Shown: positions 17,231 through 25,896, counted from the first letter of the stretch. The stretch: 64,000 nucleotides of DNA from Caulobacterales bacterium (GCA_019510435.1 JAEKKJ010000014.1:90680-154679), one strand, 5' to 3'. Program-made: numbers and translations. Notes: generated by a model not told the origin, from the sequence alone.

Positions 17231-18265
17231 ATGCAGAACGCCAAGCCGGACATGCAAGCCCAGCCGGAAGTCCTCGGGAGCGTCCTGGAGGCGATCGGCA
17301 ACACCCCGCTGATCCGCCTGCGCCGCGCCAGCGAGCTGACCGGCTGCGAGATCCTGGCCAAGGCCGAGTTCATGAACCCCGGCCAGTCGGTGAAGGACCG
17401 CGCCGCCCTCTACATCATCCGTGACGCCGAGCGCAAAGGCCTGCTGCGGCCCGGCGGCCGGATCGTGGAAGGCACCGCCGGCAACACCGGCATCGGCCTG
17501 GCCATGGTCGGCAGGGCCCTGGGCTACCGCTGCACCATCGTCATCCCGCGCAGCCAGAGCCAGGAGAAGAAGGACGCCATCCGCCTTTACGGGGCGGAGC
17601 TGGTGGAGGTGGACGCGGTCCCCTACGCCAATCCGATGAACTATGTGAAGTATTCCGGCCGCTTGGCGGAAGAACTTGACGCCAAGGAGCCGAACGGCGC
17701 GGTCTGGGCCAACCAGTTCGACAATGTCGCCAACCGCGAGGCCCACATCCACGGCACCGGCCCCGAGATCTGGCGCCAGACGGGCGGCAGGGTCGACGGC
17801 TTCATCAGCGCGGTGGGCTCCGGCGGCACCCTGGGCGGCGTCGCCATGGCGCTGCGGGCGCGCAATCCGCAGGTGCGCATCGGCCTCGCAGACCCCTATG
17901 GCTCGGCGATCCTCGCCTACTACGTGGACGGCGAACTGAAATCGGAGGGCTCCTCGATCACCGAGGGCATCGGCCAGGGCCGGATCACCGCCAACCTCAA
18001 CGGCCTTACGGTCGACCACGCCTATCGCATCTCGGACGAGGAGATGCTGCTGGCCATCTTCGACCTGATGGAGTTCGAAGGCCTGGTGATGGGCGGCTCC
18101 ACCGGCGTCAACGTGGCCGGGGCGATCAAGATGGCGCGCGACATGGGGCCAGGGCACACGATCGTGACCATCCTGGCCGACCACGGGCAGCGCTATCAGT
18201 CCAAGATCTTCAATCCGCCCTTCCTGCGCGAGAAGGGCCTGCCCGTGCCGAGCTGGCTGGAGTAG
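17231..18265 (+). CDS. cysK: cysteine synthase A (O-acetylserine sulfhydrylase)
   Basis: 344 residues, fold type II PLP enzyme making cysteine from O-acetylserine and sulfide. The PLP lysine is Lys55 in NPGQSVKDRAA; the substrate loop is EGTAGNTGIG and the phosphate-binding loop SAVGSGGTLGG. The NPGQSVKD variant and the slightly long sequence mark an alphaproteobacterial CysK-like branch, so a cystathionine beta-synthase-like activity is a lesser alternative. sseA starts three bases after its stop, a sulfur-metabolism operon. Confidence 0.92.
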   Translation: MQNAKPDMQAQPEVLGSVLEAIGNTPLIRLRRASELTGCEILAKAEFMNPGQSVKDRAALYIIRDAERKGLLRPGGRIVEGTAGNTGIGLAMVGRALGYRCTIVIPRSQSQEKKDAIRLYGAELVEVDAVPYANPMNYVKYSGRLAEELDAKEPNGAVWANQFDNVANREAHIHGTGPEIWRQTGGRVDGFISAVGSGGTLGGVAMALRARNPQVRIGLADPYGSAILAYYVDGELKSEGSSITEGIGQGRITANLNGLTVDHAYRISDEEMLLAIFDLMEFEGLVMGGSTGVNVAGAIKMARDMGPGHTIVTILADHGQRYQSKIFNPPFLREKGLPVPSWLE

Positions 18266-18268
18266 CCG

Positions 18269-19108
18269 ATGTCCTCCGATCCCCTGGTCTCCACTGCCTG
18301 GCTCTCCGAGCACCTCAGGGATCCGGGGGTGAGGATCGTGGACGCGACCCTGCCACTGGTGGGCCAGTCGGGGCATGGCCGCGACAGTTACCTCGCCGGC
18401 CATATCCCAGGCGCCGTGTTCTTCGACATCAACGCCATCGCCGACCCAGAAACCGACCTGCCGCACATGCTGCCGACGCCCGAGGCGTTCGCCGCCGCGG
18501 CGGGCGCACTGGGCCTCGGGCGCGACGCGACCGTGGTGGTCTATGACGCCCACGGCATCTACTCGGCCCCTCGGGTCTGGTGGACCCTGCGAGTGATGGG
18601 CTTCCCCAACGTGTTCGTGCTCGACGGCGGCCTGAAGCGCTGGCGCGCCGAGGGTCGGCCGGTGGCGACGGGTGAGACACCGCCCAAGCCCGCCACCGTC
18701 GCTGCGGAGATGGACGGGGCCCTGGTCGCCGATCTTGCGCAGGTGCAAGCCGTCCTGGCCAACGGCTCGGCCCAGGTGGTCGACGCCCGCTCCGCCGGCC
18801 GTTTCCGCGGGGAGGCGCCGGAGCCGCGCACGAGCCTGCGGTCCGGCCACATGCCTGGCGCGCTGAACCTGCCCTTCGACGCCGTGCTGAACCCGGACGG
18901 CACGCTGAAGTCCGCCGAGGCGCTGAGGGTCGCATTCGATCACATCGACCTGGCCCGTCCCATCGTCACCTCCTGCGGGTCCGGCGTCACCGCCTCGGTG
19001 CTGGCGCTCGCCCTGGCGCGCCTGGGCCGCTTCGACGTGGTGGTCTACGACGGCTCCTGGACCGAATGGGGCGGCCGGAGCGACACCGCCGTCGTCACCG
19101 GAGCCTGA
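18269..19108 (+). CDS. sseA: 3-mercaptopyruvate sulfurtransferase
   Basis: 279 residues with two rhodanese domains. The C-terminal one carries the active Cys236 in CGSGVTAS, the loop that distinguishes mercaptopyruvate from thiosulfate sulfurtransferases (which have CRxGx[R/T]). It moves sulfur from 3-mercaptopyruvate to thiol acceptors or cyanide and acts in cysteine catabolism, in keeping with cysK directly upstream. Its TGA stop at 19106-19108 is in the same frame as the following acetyltransferase, which is unusual. Confidence 0.94.
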   Translation: MSSDPLVSTAWLSEHLRDPGVRIVDATLPLVGQSGHGRDSYLAGHIPGAVFFDINAIADPETDLPHMLPTPEAFAAAAGALGLGRDATVVVYDAHGIYSAPRVWWTLRVMGFPNVFVLDGGLKRWRAEGRPVATGETPPKPATVAAEMDGALVADLAQVQAVLANGSAQVVDARSAGRFRGEAPEPRTSLRSGHMPGALNLPFDAVLNPDGTLKSAEALRVAFDHIDLARPIVTSCGSGVTASVLALALARLGRFDVVVYDGSWTEWGGRSDTAVVTGA

Positions 19109-19111
19109 TCC

Positions 19112-19609
19112 ATCGAGATCCGCCTCGCCCGCGAAGACGACCTGAGGTTCCTGCCCGGCATCGAAACCTCCGCGGCGCGGGCGTTCGTGGGCCTGGACGT
19201 CCCGCCGGAGTTCCTGACCGACGCCTCCCCGGCCCGCTACTGGCGCCCCCACCAGGCGGAAGGCCGGCTGTGGGTGGCCGAGGCGCAGGGCGTACGGCTG
19301 GGTTTCCTGGCCGCCCAGGCCGATGGCGCGCGACTGCATGTCGAGCAGCTCCAGGTGCTGCGGGCGCACCAGGGACGGGGCATCGGCCGCCAGCTGCTGG
19401 CCACCGCGATTGACTGGGCGCGAGCCCGCGGCTTTTCCACCGTCAGCCTGACGACCTTTCGCTCGGTCGCGTGGAATGCGCCCTTCTACGCCTCGGCTGG
19501 CTTCCGCGAGGTGGCGCGGCACGAGATGGCGCCCGGCCTGCGCGCGACCGCGGAGCATGAGGCCGCGCTGGGCTGGCCCGACCGCTGCGCCATGGTGCTG
19601 GACCTCTAA
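19112..19609 (+). CDS. GNAT family N-acetyltransferase with a non-standard start
   Basis: Coding sequence of about 165 residues with a GNAT fold: an N-terminal strand (EIRLAREDDL), then the acetyl-CoA loop in LRAHQGRGIGRQLL and the C-terminal FYASAGFRE. The domain clearly begins at about 19112, one codon after the sseA TGA and in the same frame, yet there is no ATG, GTG or TTG there. The first ordinary in-frame start is GTG 19187, which would remove the first strand and helix. A GGAG at 19100-19103 sits eight bases before ATC 19112, so ATC may act as a rare start. Read-through of TGA or a base error are alternatives. Substrate unknown. Confidence 0.8.
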   Translation: MEIRLAREDDLRFLPGIETSAARAFVGLDVPPEFLTDASPARYWRPHQAEGRLWVAEAQGVRLGFLAAQADGARLHVEQLQVLRAHQGRGIGRQLLATAIDWARARGFSTVSLTTFRSVAWNAPFYASAGFREVARHEMAPGLRATAEHEAALGWPDRCAMVLDL

Positions 19610-19616
19610 CGTCAGC

Positions 19617-20720
19617 TCAGCGCATCGGCGGGGCGTACATCAGGCCCGGCCGCGGGGCGTTCCAGAGGGCGTTGAGCCCCCGCTCAAGCCGCAGGGCGGA
19701 GTCCTCGCCCAGGTCGCGGCGGAAGATCTCATGGTAGGCGCCGACCTGGCGGATCACCTGGAAGGCCCAGTCGCTCTTGAGGCCCAGCAAGGCGCCCAAG
19801 TCCCCGTCCAGCCCCAGCAGCCGGCGGGTCTCCGGGTCGGTGGCGGTCTCCCGGGCCTGTTCCACCGTGCGCGAGCTCAGCCCCTGCTCCTCGGCCAGCA
19901 GGGTCGCATAGACGCTCCAGCGCACGATATCGGCCCACACCGGATCGCTCTGGCGCACGACCGGGCCCAGCGGCTCCTTGGAGATCACGTCGGGCAGGAT
20001 CACGTGGGCGGTCGGATTGCGCAGGATCGAGCGCGCCGCGGCCAGGGCGGAGACGTCAGCGCTGAAGGCGTCGCAGCCCTCGTTCTCATAGAGCTGGCGG
20101 GCCTGCTCCTCGGAATCGGCCGTCACCGGCTTGTAGCGGATGCCACGCACGCGGAACCAGTCGGCGAGATTGGCCGCCGCCGCCGTTCCGGACTGCACAC
20201 AGATCCGCGCGCCGGAGAGCTCTGCGGCGCTGTTCAGGCCCAGCGCCTTGGCCACCAGGAAGCCCTGGCCGTCGTAGTAGGTGATCACCGGGAAGGTGAC
20301 GCCCAGCGCCGCCTCGCGGGCGAAGGTGGCGGAGGTGTTGCGCGACAGGATGTCGATCTCGCCCCGGGTCAGCGGGCCGAAGCGGTCCTGGGCGTCGATG
20401 ACCACGAAGCGGACCTTGTTGGCGTCGCCCAGGGTCGCCGCCGCCACCGCCCGGCAGGTGTCGACGTCGAAGCCGCGCCACTGGCCGCGGACGTCCGGCA
20501 GGGCGAAGCCGGGCAGGCCCGGGTGCACGCCGCAGGTGACGTAGCCGCGCTTGCGGACCGCGTTCAGGGTGGCGCTCTTGGCGGGCTTGTAGCCCGGGCT
20601 CGCCGCCGTGGGCTTCGCCTTCGGCGCCTCGGCCGCGGGAGTTGGCGCGGGCTTGGGTGCGGTGCAGCCCACAAGGACCGCCGCCATCGCCGCTATCGCC
20701 CAAAGGCCCGCTCGGTTCAT
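19617..20720 (-). CDS. amino-acid ABC transporter substrate-binding lipoprotein (AapJ/BztA type)
   Basis: 367 residues. A lipoprotein signal with the lipobox LVGC (Cys19) is followed by a Pro/Ala/Lys-rich linker and a family 3 periplasmic-binding domain of the general L-amino-acid type (KRGYVTCGVHPGLPGF, GFDVDTCRAVAAA, LSRNTSATF). No permease or ATPase genes lie next to it, so it is an orphan here; it may feed a system encoded elsewhere or act as a sensor. It converges with the acetyltransferase gene. Confidence 0.9.
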   Translation of the reverse strand: MNRAGLWAIAAMAAVLVGCTAPKPAPTPAAEAPKAKPTAASPGYKPAKSATLNAVRKRGYVTCGVHPGLPGFALPDVRGQWRGFDVDTCRAVAAATLGDANKVRFVVIDAQDRFGPLTRGEIDILSRNTSATFAREAALGVTFPVITYYDGQGFLVAKALGLNSAAELSGARICVQSGTAAAANLADWFRVRGIRYKPVTADSEEQARQLYENEGCDAFSADVSALAAARSILRNPTAHVILPDVISKEPLGPVVRQSDPVWADIVRWSVYATLLAEEQGLSSRTVEQARETATDPETRRLLGLDGDLGALLGLKSDWAFQVIRQVGAYHEIFRRDLGEDSALRLERGLNALWNAPRPGLMYAPPMR

Positions 20721-20804
20721 CCCTGCGCCTTGAACTGGAGATCGGTTGGGGCTCTTAGGAGGTGAAGGCACTTTCGCCAGCGTCGCCCGAGCCCGCAACC
20801 CCGC

Positions 20805-21968
20805 ATGTCCGACGAAACCCGCCTGATCCATGCCGGCAAGCTGACCGGTCCGCTGGCCAGGACGGTGGGGCCGCCGATCCAGAAGGGCTCGACGGTGCTG
20901 CTGCCCGACACCGCCGCGCTCTATGACGACGCACACCACCTGACCTATGGCCGCGCCGGCCTCTCGGCTCAATCGGCCCTGCAGGACGCGCTGGCGGTGC
21001 TGGAGGGCGCGGTGGGCGTCTCGCTCTACCCGTCGGGCATCGCCGCCATCTCCGGCGCGCTGCTGGCCCTGCTCAAGGCCGGCGACGAGGTGCTGGTGGT
21101 GGACAATGTCTACAAGCCCGTCCGCCGCTTCTGCGACCATGTGCTGAAACGCTTCGGCGTGACCGTCAGCTATTTCGAGCCGCGCCTGGCGCCGGAGACG
21201 CTGGTGGGCGAGGCGTCGGACTCCGTGCGCCTGATCCTGCTGGAAAGCCCCGGCTCGCTGTCGTTCGAGATGCAGGACGTGCCGCGCATCGCCGCCCTGG
21301 CCCGCGAGCGGGGCATCCTCACCGCCATCGACAACACCTGGGGCGCAGGCCTGCTGTTCCGGCCGCTGGACCATGGCGTCGACATCTCGATCCAGGCCCT
21401 GACGAAATACGCCGGCGGTCACTCCGACGTCTTCATGGGCTCGGCGGCCGCGCGCGACCCGGCCCTGGTGCGCAAGCTGGCGGACGGGATCCACCACATG
21501 GGCTGGGCGGTGGGCGGCGAGGACGCCTACGACATCCTGCGGGGCCTGCGCACCCTGCCGATCCGGCTCGCGCGACATGGCGAGAGCGGCCTCAAGGTCG
21601 GATCCTGGCTGCAGGGCCAGCCGGAGGTGGCGCGGATGCTGCACCCGGCCCTGCCCAGCTTCCCGGACCATGCGCTGTGGGCGCGGGACTTCCGCGGCGC
21701 CTGCGGTCTCTTCGGATTCACCCTGCGGCCGGCCTCGGAGGCGGCCGTGGCGGCCTTCCTCGACACCTTGAAGCTGTTCGGCCTCGGCTTCTCGTGGGGC
21801 GGTTTCGAGAGCCTGGCCATCTGGTGCGATCCGCAGCTGAGCGTCCGCCGGCACGCGGCCGACTATGGCGGTCCGCTGATCCGCCTGCACGTCGGGCTGG
21901 AAGACCCCGACGACCTGATCGCCGACCTGCGCGCTGGCCTCGACGCCTACGCGAAACTGGCCGACTGA
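20805..21968 (+). CDS. metC: cystathionine beta-lyase
   Basis: 387 residues, Cys/Met metabolism PLP enzyme (fold type I). It cleaves cystathionine to homocysteine, pyruvate and ammonia in methionine synthesis. The PLP lysine is Lys201 in QALTKYAGGHSD, the MetC-type arrangement; YGRAGLSAQSAL and SLYPSGIAA also fit. It diverges from the binding-protein gene and belongs functionally with cysK and sseA nearby. No SAM riboswitch pattern was seen in the 84-base leader. Confidence 0.93.
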   Translation: MSDETRLIHAGKLTGPLARTVGPPIQKGSTVLLPDTAALYDDAHHLTYGRAGLSAQSALQDALAVLEGAVGVSLYPSGIAAISGALLALLKAGDEVLVVDNVYKPVRRFCDHVLKRFGVTVSYFEPRLAPETLVGEASDSVRLILLESPGSLSFEMQDVPRIAALARERGILTAIDNTWGAGLLFRPLDHGVDISIQALTKYAGGHSDVFMGSAAARDPALVRKLADGIHHMGWAVGGEDAYDILRGLRTLPIRLARHGESGLKVGSWLQGQPEVARMLHPALPSFPDHALWARDFRGACGLFGFTLRPASEAAVAAFLDTLKLFGLGFSWGGFESLAIWCDPQLSVRRHAADYGGPLIRLHVGLEDPDDLIADLRAGLDAYAKLAD

Positions 21969-22022
21969 CCGGAACCTCGGCGCCCTTGCGCGGTTGCTCG
22001 GCCGACCAGCAGAGGGATCGCC

Positions 22023-23021
22023 ATGACCAGCACCGAACACGGCTTCGAGGACCGCGCGCACAGCGTGGCTGACCACGAACGCGAGATCCAGCAGGGCATC
22101 GACGCCAAGGAGCAACGCTCCTTCGCCCCGCAGGGTGGCGGCCAGCAGGAAAAGCCGCCCCAGACCGGCGCCCGCGAGTACCCCGCCCCGCCGATGCCCG
22201 GCGAACACCTGGAGAAGCCCGGCGTCGAGGCCGAGCTGGACCTGAAGCCCATGTACGACGCCCCCTTCTACAAGGGCTCGGGCAAGCTGGCGGGCAAGGT
22301 CGCGCTGATCACCGGCGCCGACTCCGGAATCGGCCGCGCCGTGGCCGTGCTCTTCGCTCGCGAGGGGGCCGATGTCGCCATCGCCTACCTGGAGGAGAGC
22401 GAGGACGCGCAGGAGACCAAGGCCGCCGTCGAGAAGGAGGGCCGCCGCGCGATCCTGATCCCCGGCGACGTCTCCGACCCCAGCTACGCCGAGGCCGCGG
22501 TGGCCAAGACCGTGCAGGAGCTGGGCGGGCTCGACGTGCTGGTGAACAACGCCGCGTTCCAGGAGCACGCCCAGTCGATCGAGGACATCACCTTCGATCA
22601 CTTCGACCGCACGCTGAAGACCAACCTCTACGGCTATTTCAACATGGCCAAGGCCGCCGCCCCGCACCTGAAGCCCGGCTCGGCGATCATCAACACCGGT
22701 TCGGTCACCGGCATCGAGGGCTCGAAGAGCCTGCTGGACTATTCCATGACCAAGGGCGGCATCCACGCCTTCACCCGCTCCCTGGCCGGCTCGTTGATCA
22801 AGAAGGGCGTGCGGGTGAACGCCGTGGCGCCCGGACCGGTCTGGACCCCGCTCAACCCCGCCGACAAGCAGGGCAAGAAGCTGGAGCAGTTCGGCGCCCA
22901 GGTTCCGATGAAGCGCCCGGCCCAGCCCGAGGAGATCGCGCCGGCCTATGTCTTCCTGGCGTCGCCCCAGACGTCCAGCTACATCACCGGCGAGATCCTG
23001 CCGATCATCGGCGGGTACTAG
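22023..23021 (+). CDS. SDR family oxidoreductase with N-terminal extension (YghA/general stress type)
   Basis: 332 residues. The first ~90 residues are charged and Pro-rich (EYPAPPMPGEHLEKPG), as in the YghA/YdaD group of stress-associated dehydrogenases. The SDR domain then shows ITGADSGIGRAVA, NNAAF and the catalytic YSMTK. The substrate is not certain; relatives are annotated as glucose or ribitol dehydrogenase-like and are often under general-stress control. The ATG at 22023 has a purine-rich AGAGGGA at proper spacing. The kinase gene follows after about 20 bases, suggesting an operon. Confidence 0.9.
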   Translation: MTSTEHGFEDRAHSVADHEREIQQGIDAKEQRSFAPQGGGQQEKPPQTGAREYPAPPMPGEHLEKPGVEAELDLKPMYDAPFYKGSGKLAGKVALITGADSGIGRAVAVLFAREGADVAIAYLEESEDAQETKAAVEKEGRRAILIPGDVSDPSYAEAAVAKTVQELGGLDVLVNNAAFQEHAQSIEDITFDHFDRTLKTNLYGYFNMAKAAAPHLKPGSAIINTGSVTGIEGSKSLLDYSMTKGGIHAFTRSLAGSLIKKGVRVNAVAPGPVWTPLNPADKQGKKLEQFGAQVPMKRPAQPEEIAPAYVFLASPQTSSYITGEILPIIGGY

Positions 23022-23041
23022 CACGTCTGATCGGGGGGCGA

Positions 23042-23893
23042 TTGGCGGACTGGCTGGCCGACTTCATGGCCCAGGAGCGCTTGCCGGAAAGCTTCCGGCT
23101 GGCGTTCGACGAGGTTTGCCGGCCCCTGGCCGATCGCTGCCTGGACTGGCGGCGCGACTTCGCGCGGCCGGCGCGCGTCGGCCTGTGCGGGGCCCAGGGC
23201 TCCGGCAAGTCGACCATCGCCAGCGCCACGGTGCGCCTGCTGCAGGACGCCGGGCTGAACGCGGTCGCCATCTCCATCGACGACTTCTACCTGGGCCGCG
23301 AGGCGCGCGCCTGGCTGGCCCAGCAGGTCCATCGGCTGTTCCAGGTGCGCGGCCCGCCCGGCACCCACGACGTGGCCCTCGCCTGCACCGTGATGGACCA
23401 TGTGGTCGGCCCGGGCACCACGCCGCTGCCGGGTTTCGACAAGGCCACCGACGAGCGACTGCCCAAGCGCGACTGGCGCTGGTTCGAGGGTCCGGCCGAC
23501 GTGGTGATCCTGGAGGGCTGGTGCGTCGGCGCCCGCGCCGAGCCGGTGGAGCGGCTGATCCCCAACCTGAACCCGCTGGAGCGCGAGCAGGACGCGGCCC
23601 GGGTCTGGCGCACCCAGGTCAACCGCGCCCTGGCCGAGGGCTACCAGGCGCTCTTCAACCGCCTGGACCGCCTGGTGATGCTGGAGGCGCCCAGCTTCGA
23701 CGTGGTGCGCGGCTGGCGCGCCGAGCAGGAGGCCAAGCTGCGCGAGCGGACCGGCTTCGGCATGTCAGAGGCCGAGGTGAGCCGCTTCGTCCAGCACTAC
23801 GAGCGCATCACCCGCTGGATCCTGGAGGAGATGCCCGAGCGCGCCGACTGGGTGATGCCCCTCGACGCCGCCCGGATGCCGGTCGTCTACTGA
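23042..23893 (+). CDS. P-loop kinase, D-glycerate 3-kinase-like
   Basis: 283 residues with Walker A GAQGSGKST at 50-58, a DDFYLGR segment and an EGWCVGA segment, the pattern of the plant-type glycerate 3-kinase and yeast YGR205W family. It would phosphorylate D-glycerate to 3-phosphoglycerate; other small substrates cannot be excluded. The start is a TTG preceded by GGGGGG; an in-frame ATG lies eight codons further in. The last seven bases overlap the end of rluF on the other strand. Confidence 0.88.
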   Translation: MADWLADFMAQERLPESFRLAFDEVCRPLADRCLDWRRDFARPARVGLCGAQGSGKSTIASATVRLLQDAGLNAVAISIDDFYLGREARAWLAQQVHRLFQVRGPPGTHDVALACTVMDHVVGPGTTPLPGFDKATDERLPKRDWRWFEGPADVVILEGWCVGARAEPVERLIPNLNPLEREQDAARVWRTQVNRALAEGYQALFNRLDRLVMLEAPSFDVVRGWRAEQEAKLRERTGFGMSEAEVSRFVQHYERITRWILEEMPERADWVMPLDAARMPVVY

Positions 23894-24660
23894 ACGGCCT
23901 TGGAGGCGGCGATCAGCGCCTCGCGCTCGCCGGGCGAGAGCCGCCGCCAGCGCCCCTCCGGTAGGTCGCCCAGCTGCAGGGGCCCGATGCGGATGCGCAG
24001 CAGATCCATGACCCGCAGCTCCACCAGCTCGCACATGCGCCGGATCTGGCGGTTGCGGCCTTCGGTGAGGACGAAGCGCAGGGTCTGGCCCTGGATGACG
24101 CTGACCTTGGCGGGGCGCAGCTTGCGGCCGTCCAGCTCCAGGCCATGGCGCAGCCGCGCCAGCGTCGGCTCGTCGATCCGCCCCGCCACCCGGACAACAT
24201 ATTCCTTGTCCAGCTCCGACTGCGGTCCGATCACCGCCTTGGCCAGGACGCCGTCGTTGGACAGGATCAGGAGGCCATGGCTGTCCAGGTCCAGGCGGCC
24301 GAGCGGCGGCAGGCTCATCTTGGCGTCGGGGATGATCGCGCTCTCGCCCACCAGGGCCGCGCGGGTCAGGAGGCGCACCGCCGGCGTGTAGCCCGGCTCG
24401 GGCTGGCCGGAGACGTAGCCGGTGGGCTTGTTGAGCACCGCGGTGAACCCCTCCAGCCGCCCCTCGGCCTTGTCGGTCAGGGTCAGGGTCTGGCCGGGCA
24501 GGATCTTGCGGCCGGCGTCCTCCACCCGCTCGCCATCGATATAGACCAGCCCCTCCCCGATCAGGCTCTCGGCCTCCCGGCGCGAACAGACCCCGCTCTG
24601 CGCCAGCCAGCGGTTCACCCGCTGCGGCTCGGGTTCGTCATAGGTGCGGGTCCAGGCCAT
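23887..24660 (-). CDS. rluF: 23S rRNA pseudouridine synthase, RluF/RsuA family
   Basis: 257 residues. An N-terminal S4 RNA-binding domain (RVNRWLAQSGVCSRREAE) is followed by the synthase domain with catalytic Asp124 in GRLDLDSHGLLIL and the C-terminal GRNRQIRRM motif. The DSxGL form of the catalytic loop and NKPTGYVSGQ match RluF, which modifies 23S rRNA at position 2604, better than RluB or RluE; the target site is inferred. It converges with the kinase gene, sharing seven bases. Confidence 0.88.
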   Translation of the reverse strand: MAWTRTYDEPEPQRVNRWLAQSGVCSRREAESLIGEGLVYIDGERVEDAGRKILPGQTLTLTDKAEGRLEGFTAVLNKPTGYVSGQPEPGYTPAVRLLTRAALVGESAIIPDAKMSLPPLGRLDLDSHGLLILSNDGVLAKAVIGPQSELDKEYVVRVAGRIDEPTLARLRHGLELDGRKLRPAKVSVIQGQTLRFVLTEGRNRQIRRMCELVELRVMDLLRIRIGPLQLGDLPEGRWRRLSPGEREALIAASKAVQ

Positions 24661-24821
24661 GGCGCGGTCTTAGCGCGAGGAAGCGGTTGAAGGCGAGACG
24701 GCCGCGGGGTTGAGATGGGCGGTCCGGACCGAATTGGCTGTCTCGGATAGCAATCTTGGCGAAAAAGGTTGGCAGGGCGCCGTTGCTTGTTGGCCGGGAA
24801 CAAATCAGGTACACAACGCCT

Positions 24822-25325
24822 ATGTCAGACGACCCGCAATGGAACGCCGCACTCGATCCGAGGTTCTTCGATGGCCGCGTCCTCGTCGACCTTCTGGCGT
24901 GGGATTGGAATCTGAGCGTGTCGGTGGTCGGCCCATCAGGGCGGTCGAAGTCAGGTTTCCAGGGCGGACTCATCTACGGGCGAGACTTCAAGATCCAAGG
25001 CCGGGTTCGGGCTCCAGGCGCGCTGCGTGGAAAGTCTATAGAGATCACGCTTTCGCCGTTCGGGCCCAAGGTCCTGTTCGGCCGCAACGGCCTGAAAGAG
25101 ATCGGGCGATTGAATGTGGGGGCGCCCGGCCAGGGCATCGACTTCGCGGCGACCCTCATGTTGCCGGAATCCGCGATCCCCAGTACGGCCACATCCCTCG
25201 CGTCCACATGGAAGCACCTCGACCTGTGGACGTTCGAGGAGACCAACGAATGCGCCAGGATTTCCGCGTTCTCCTTTTCCGCCGCGATCCACGGAAATCT
25301 CTTGGATTGGGCCAATGGCGGCTGA
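24822..25325 (+). CDS. hypothetical protein, first of a tandem paralogous pair
   Basis: 167 residues from the ATG at 24822 (MSDDPQWNAALD); the frame stays open 22 codons further upstream. No signal peptide, membrane segment or known domain is recognised. The predicted chain is beta-rich and holds FQGGLIY, then GR-x-RAP, GRLNVG and ISAFSFS. The next gene has the same landmarks in the same order, so the two are diverged paralogs, about 30 percent identical by eye. The local base composition is visibly less GC-rich than the flanks, and a tRNA-Arg gene lies 0.5 kb downstream, which suggests acquired DNA. Its last 11 bases overlap the next gene. Function unknown. Confidence 0.72.
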   Translation: MSDDPQWNAALDPRFFDGRVLVDLLAWDWNLSVSVVGPSGRSKSGFQGGLIYGRDFKIQGRVRAPGALRGKSIEITLSPFGPKVLFGRNGLKEIGRLNVGAPGQGIDFAATLMLPESAIPSTATSLASTWKHLDLWTFEETNECARISAFSFSAAIHGNLLDWANGG

Positions 25326-25770
25326 GGAACTCCGGGACTGTCTGATCGAAATCTTGAGTTGCGACGGAGGCCTCCACCTGCTCCCCGCGCCTCGTGGCCT
25401 GCCAAGAGCACATCGGTTTCAAGGCGGGCTGATCTATTCGCCCACGATCACGATCGAAGGGCGCTTGCTCGCCCCATCCGCTTTTGAAGGAAGGCGGATG
25501 CGAATCTGGCTGTCGCAGCTCAATCCCTGGCATTTCAGTCGCACCCGGCCGGCGTATATCGGAAACCTTAGCGATCGCACCGGCGAACTTCCCGGGGCTG
25601 GGCTTGAGGCGACGCTCTACATTCCGAAGGATGCGTGGCTTACGGCCGTCGGTTGTCTCGGCACGATCTGGCGGCGCCTCAAGCTGAACGGCGTTGAGGC
25701 CGAGGATGGCTCGATGACCATCATCGAGTTCTCGTTCTCAACGGCCCCCAAGCTCGAGGCAAGCGGCTAG
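25315..25770 (+). CDS. hypothetical protein, second of a tandem paralogous pair
   Basis: 151 residues from ATG 25315 (MAAEELRDCL), overlapping the previous gene by 11 bases, so the two are translationally coupled. Shared landmarks: FQGGLIY, EGRLLAP, the G-L-x-ATLYIP segment and the C-terminal IIEFSFS. It lacks the N-terminal extension of its partner and has two Cys residues of its own. No known fold, signal peptide or membrane segment is recognised; most likely a cytosolic, beta-rich protein. Spacing to the downstream tRNA-Arg is 49 bases. Function unknown. Confidence 0.72.
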   Translation: MAAEELRDCLIEILSCDGGLHLLPAPRGLPRAHRFQGGLIYSPTITIEGRLLAPSAFEGRRMRIWLSQLNPWHFSRTRPAYIGNLSDRTGELPGAGLEATLYIPKDAWLTAVGCLGTIWRRLKLNGVEAEDGSMTIIEFSFSTAPKLEASG

Positions 25771-25819
25771 GACGATAGCGGTCCTAACTCCAAACCGGTT
25801 GGGGCGAACTCTAGGACAC

Positions 25820-25896
25820 TGGCGCGCCCGGCAGGACTCGAACCTGCAACCGTCCGCTTAGAAGGCGGATGCTCTATCCGGTTGAGCTACGGGCGC
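25820..25896 (-). tRNA. tRNA-Arg (anticodon TCT)
   Basis: Complete cloverleaf of 77 bases with the CCA encoded. The acceptor stem is GCGCCCG/CGGGCGC, the anticodon loop is CTTCTAA giving TCT, and the T-arm is GCAGG-TTCGAGT-CCTGC. It reads AGA codons, which are rare in this GC-rich genome. It lies between the unknown paralog pair and the NDUFS4 gene. No duplicated tRNA 3' end that would mark an att site was seen nearby. Confidence 0.97.

Noticed and set aside
15401..19558. A 1385-codon open frame on the - strand across cfa, cysK and sseA
   Set aside because: It spans several well-supported genes on the other strand and its sequence is typical antisense of high-GC codons.
20721..20804. SAM riboswitch before metC
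   Set aside because: The leader is only 84 bases and lacks the conserved SAM-I or SAM-II core sequences.
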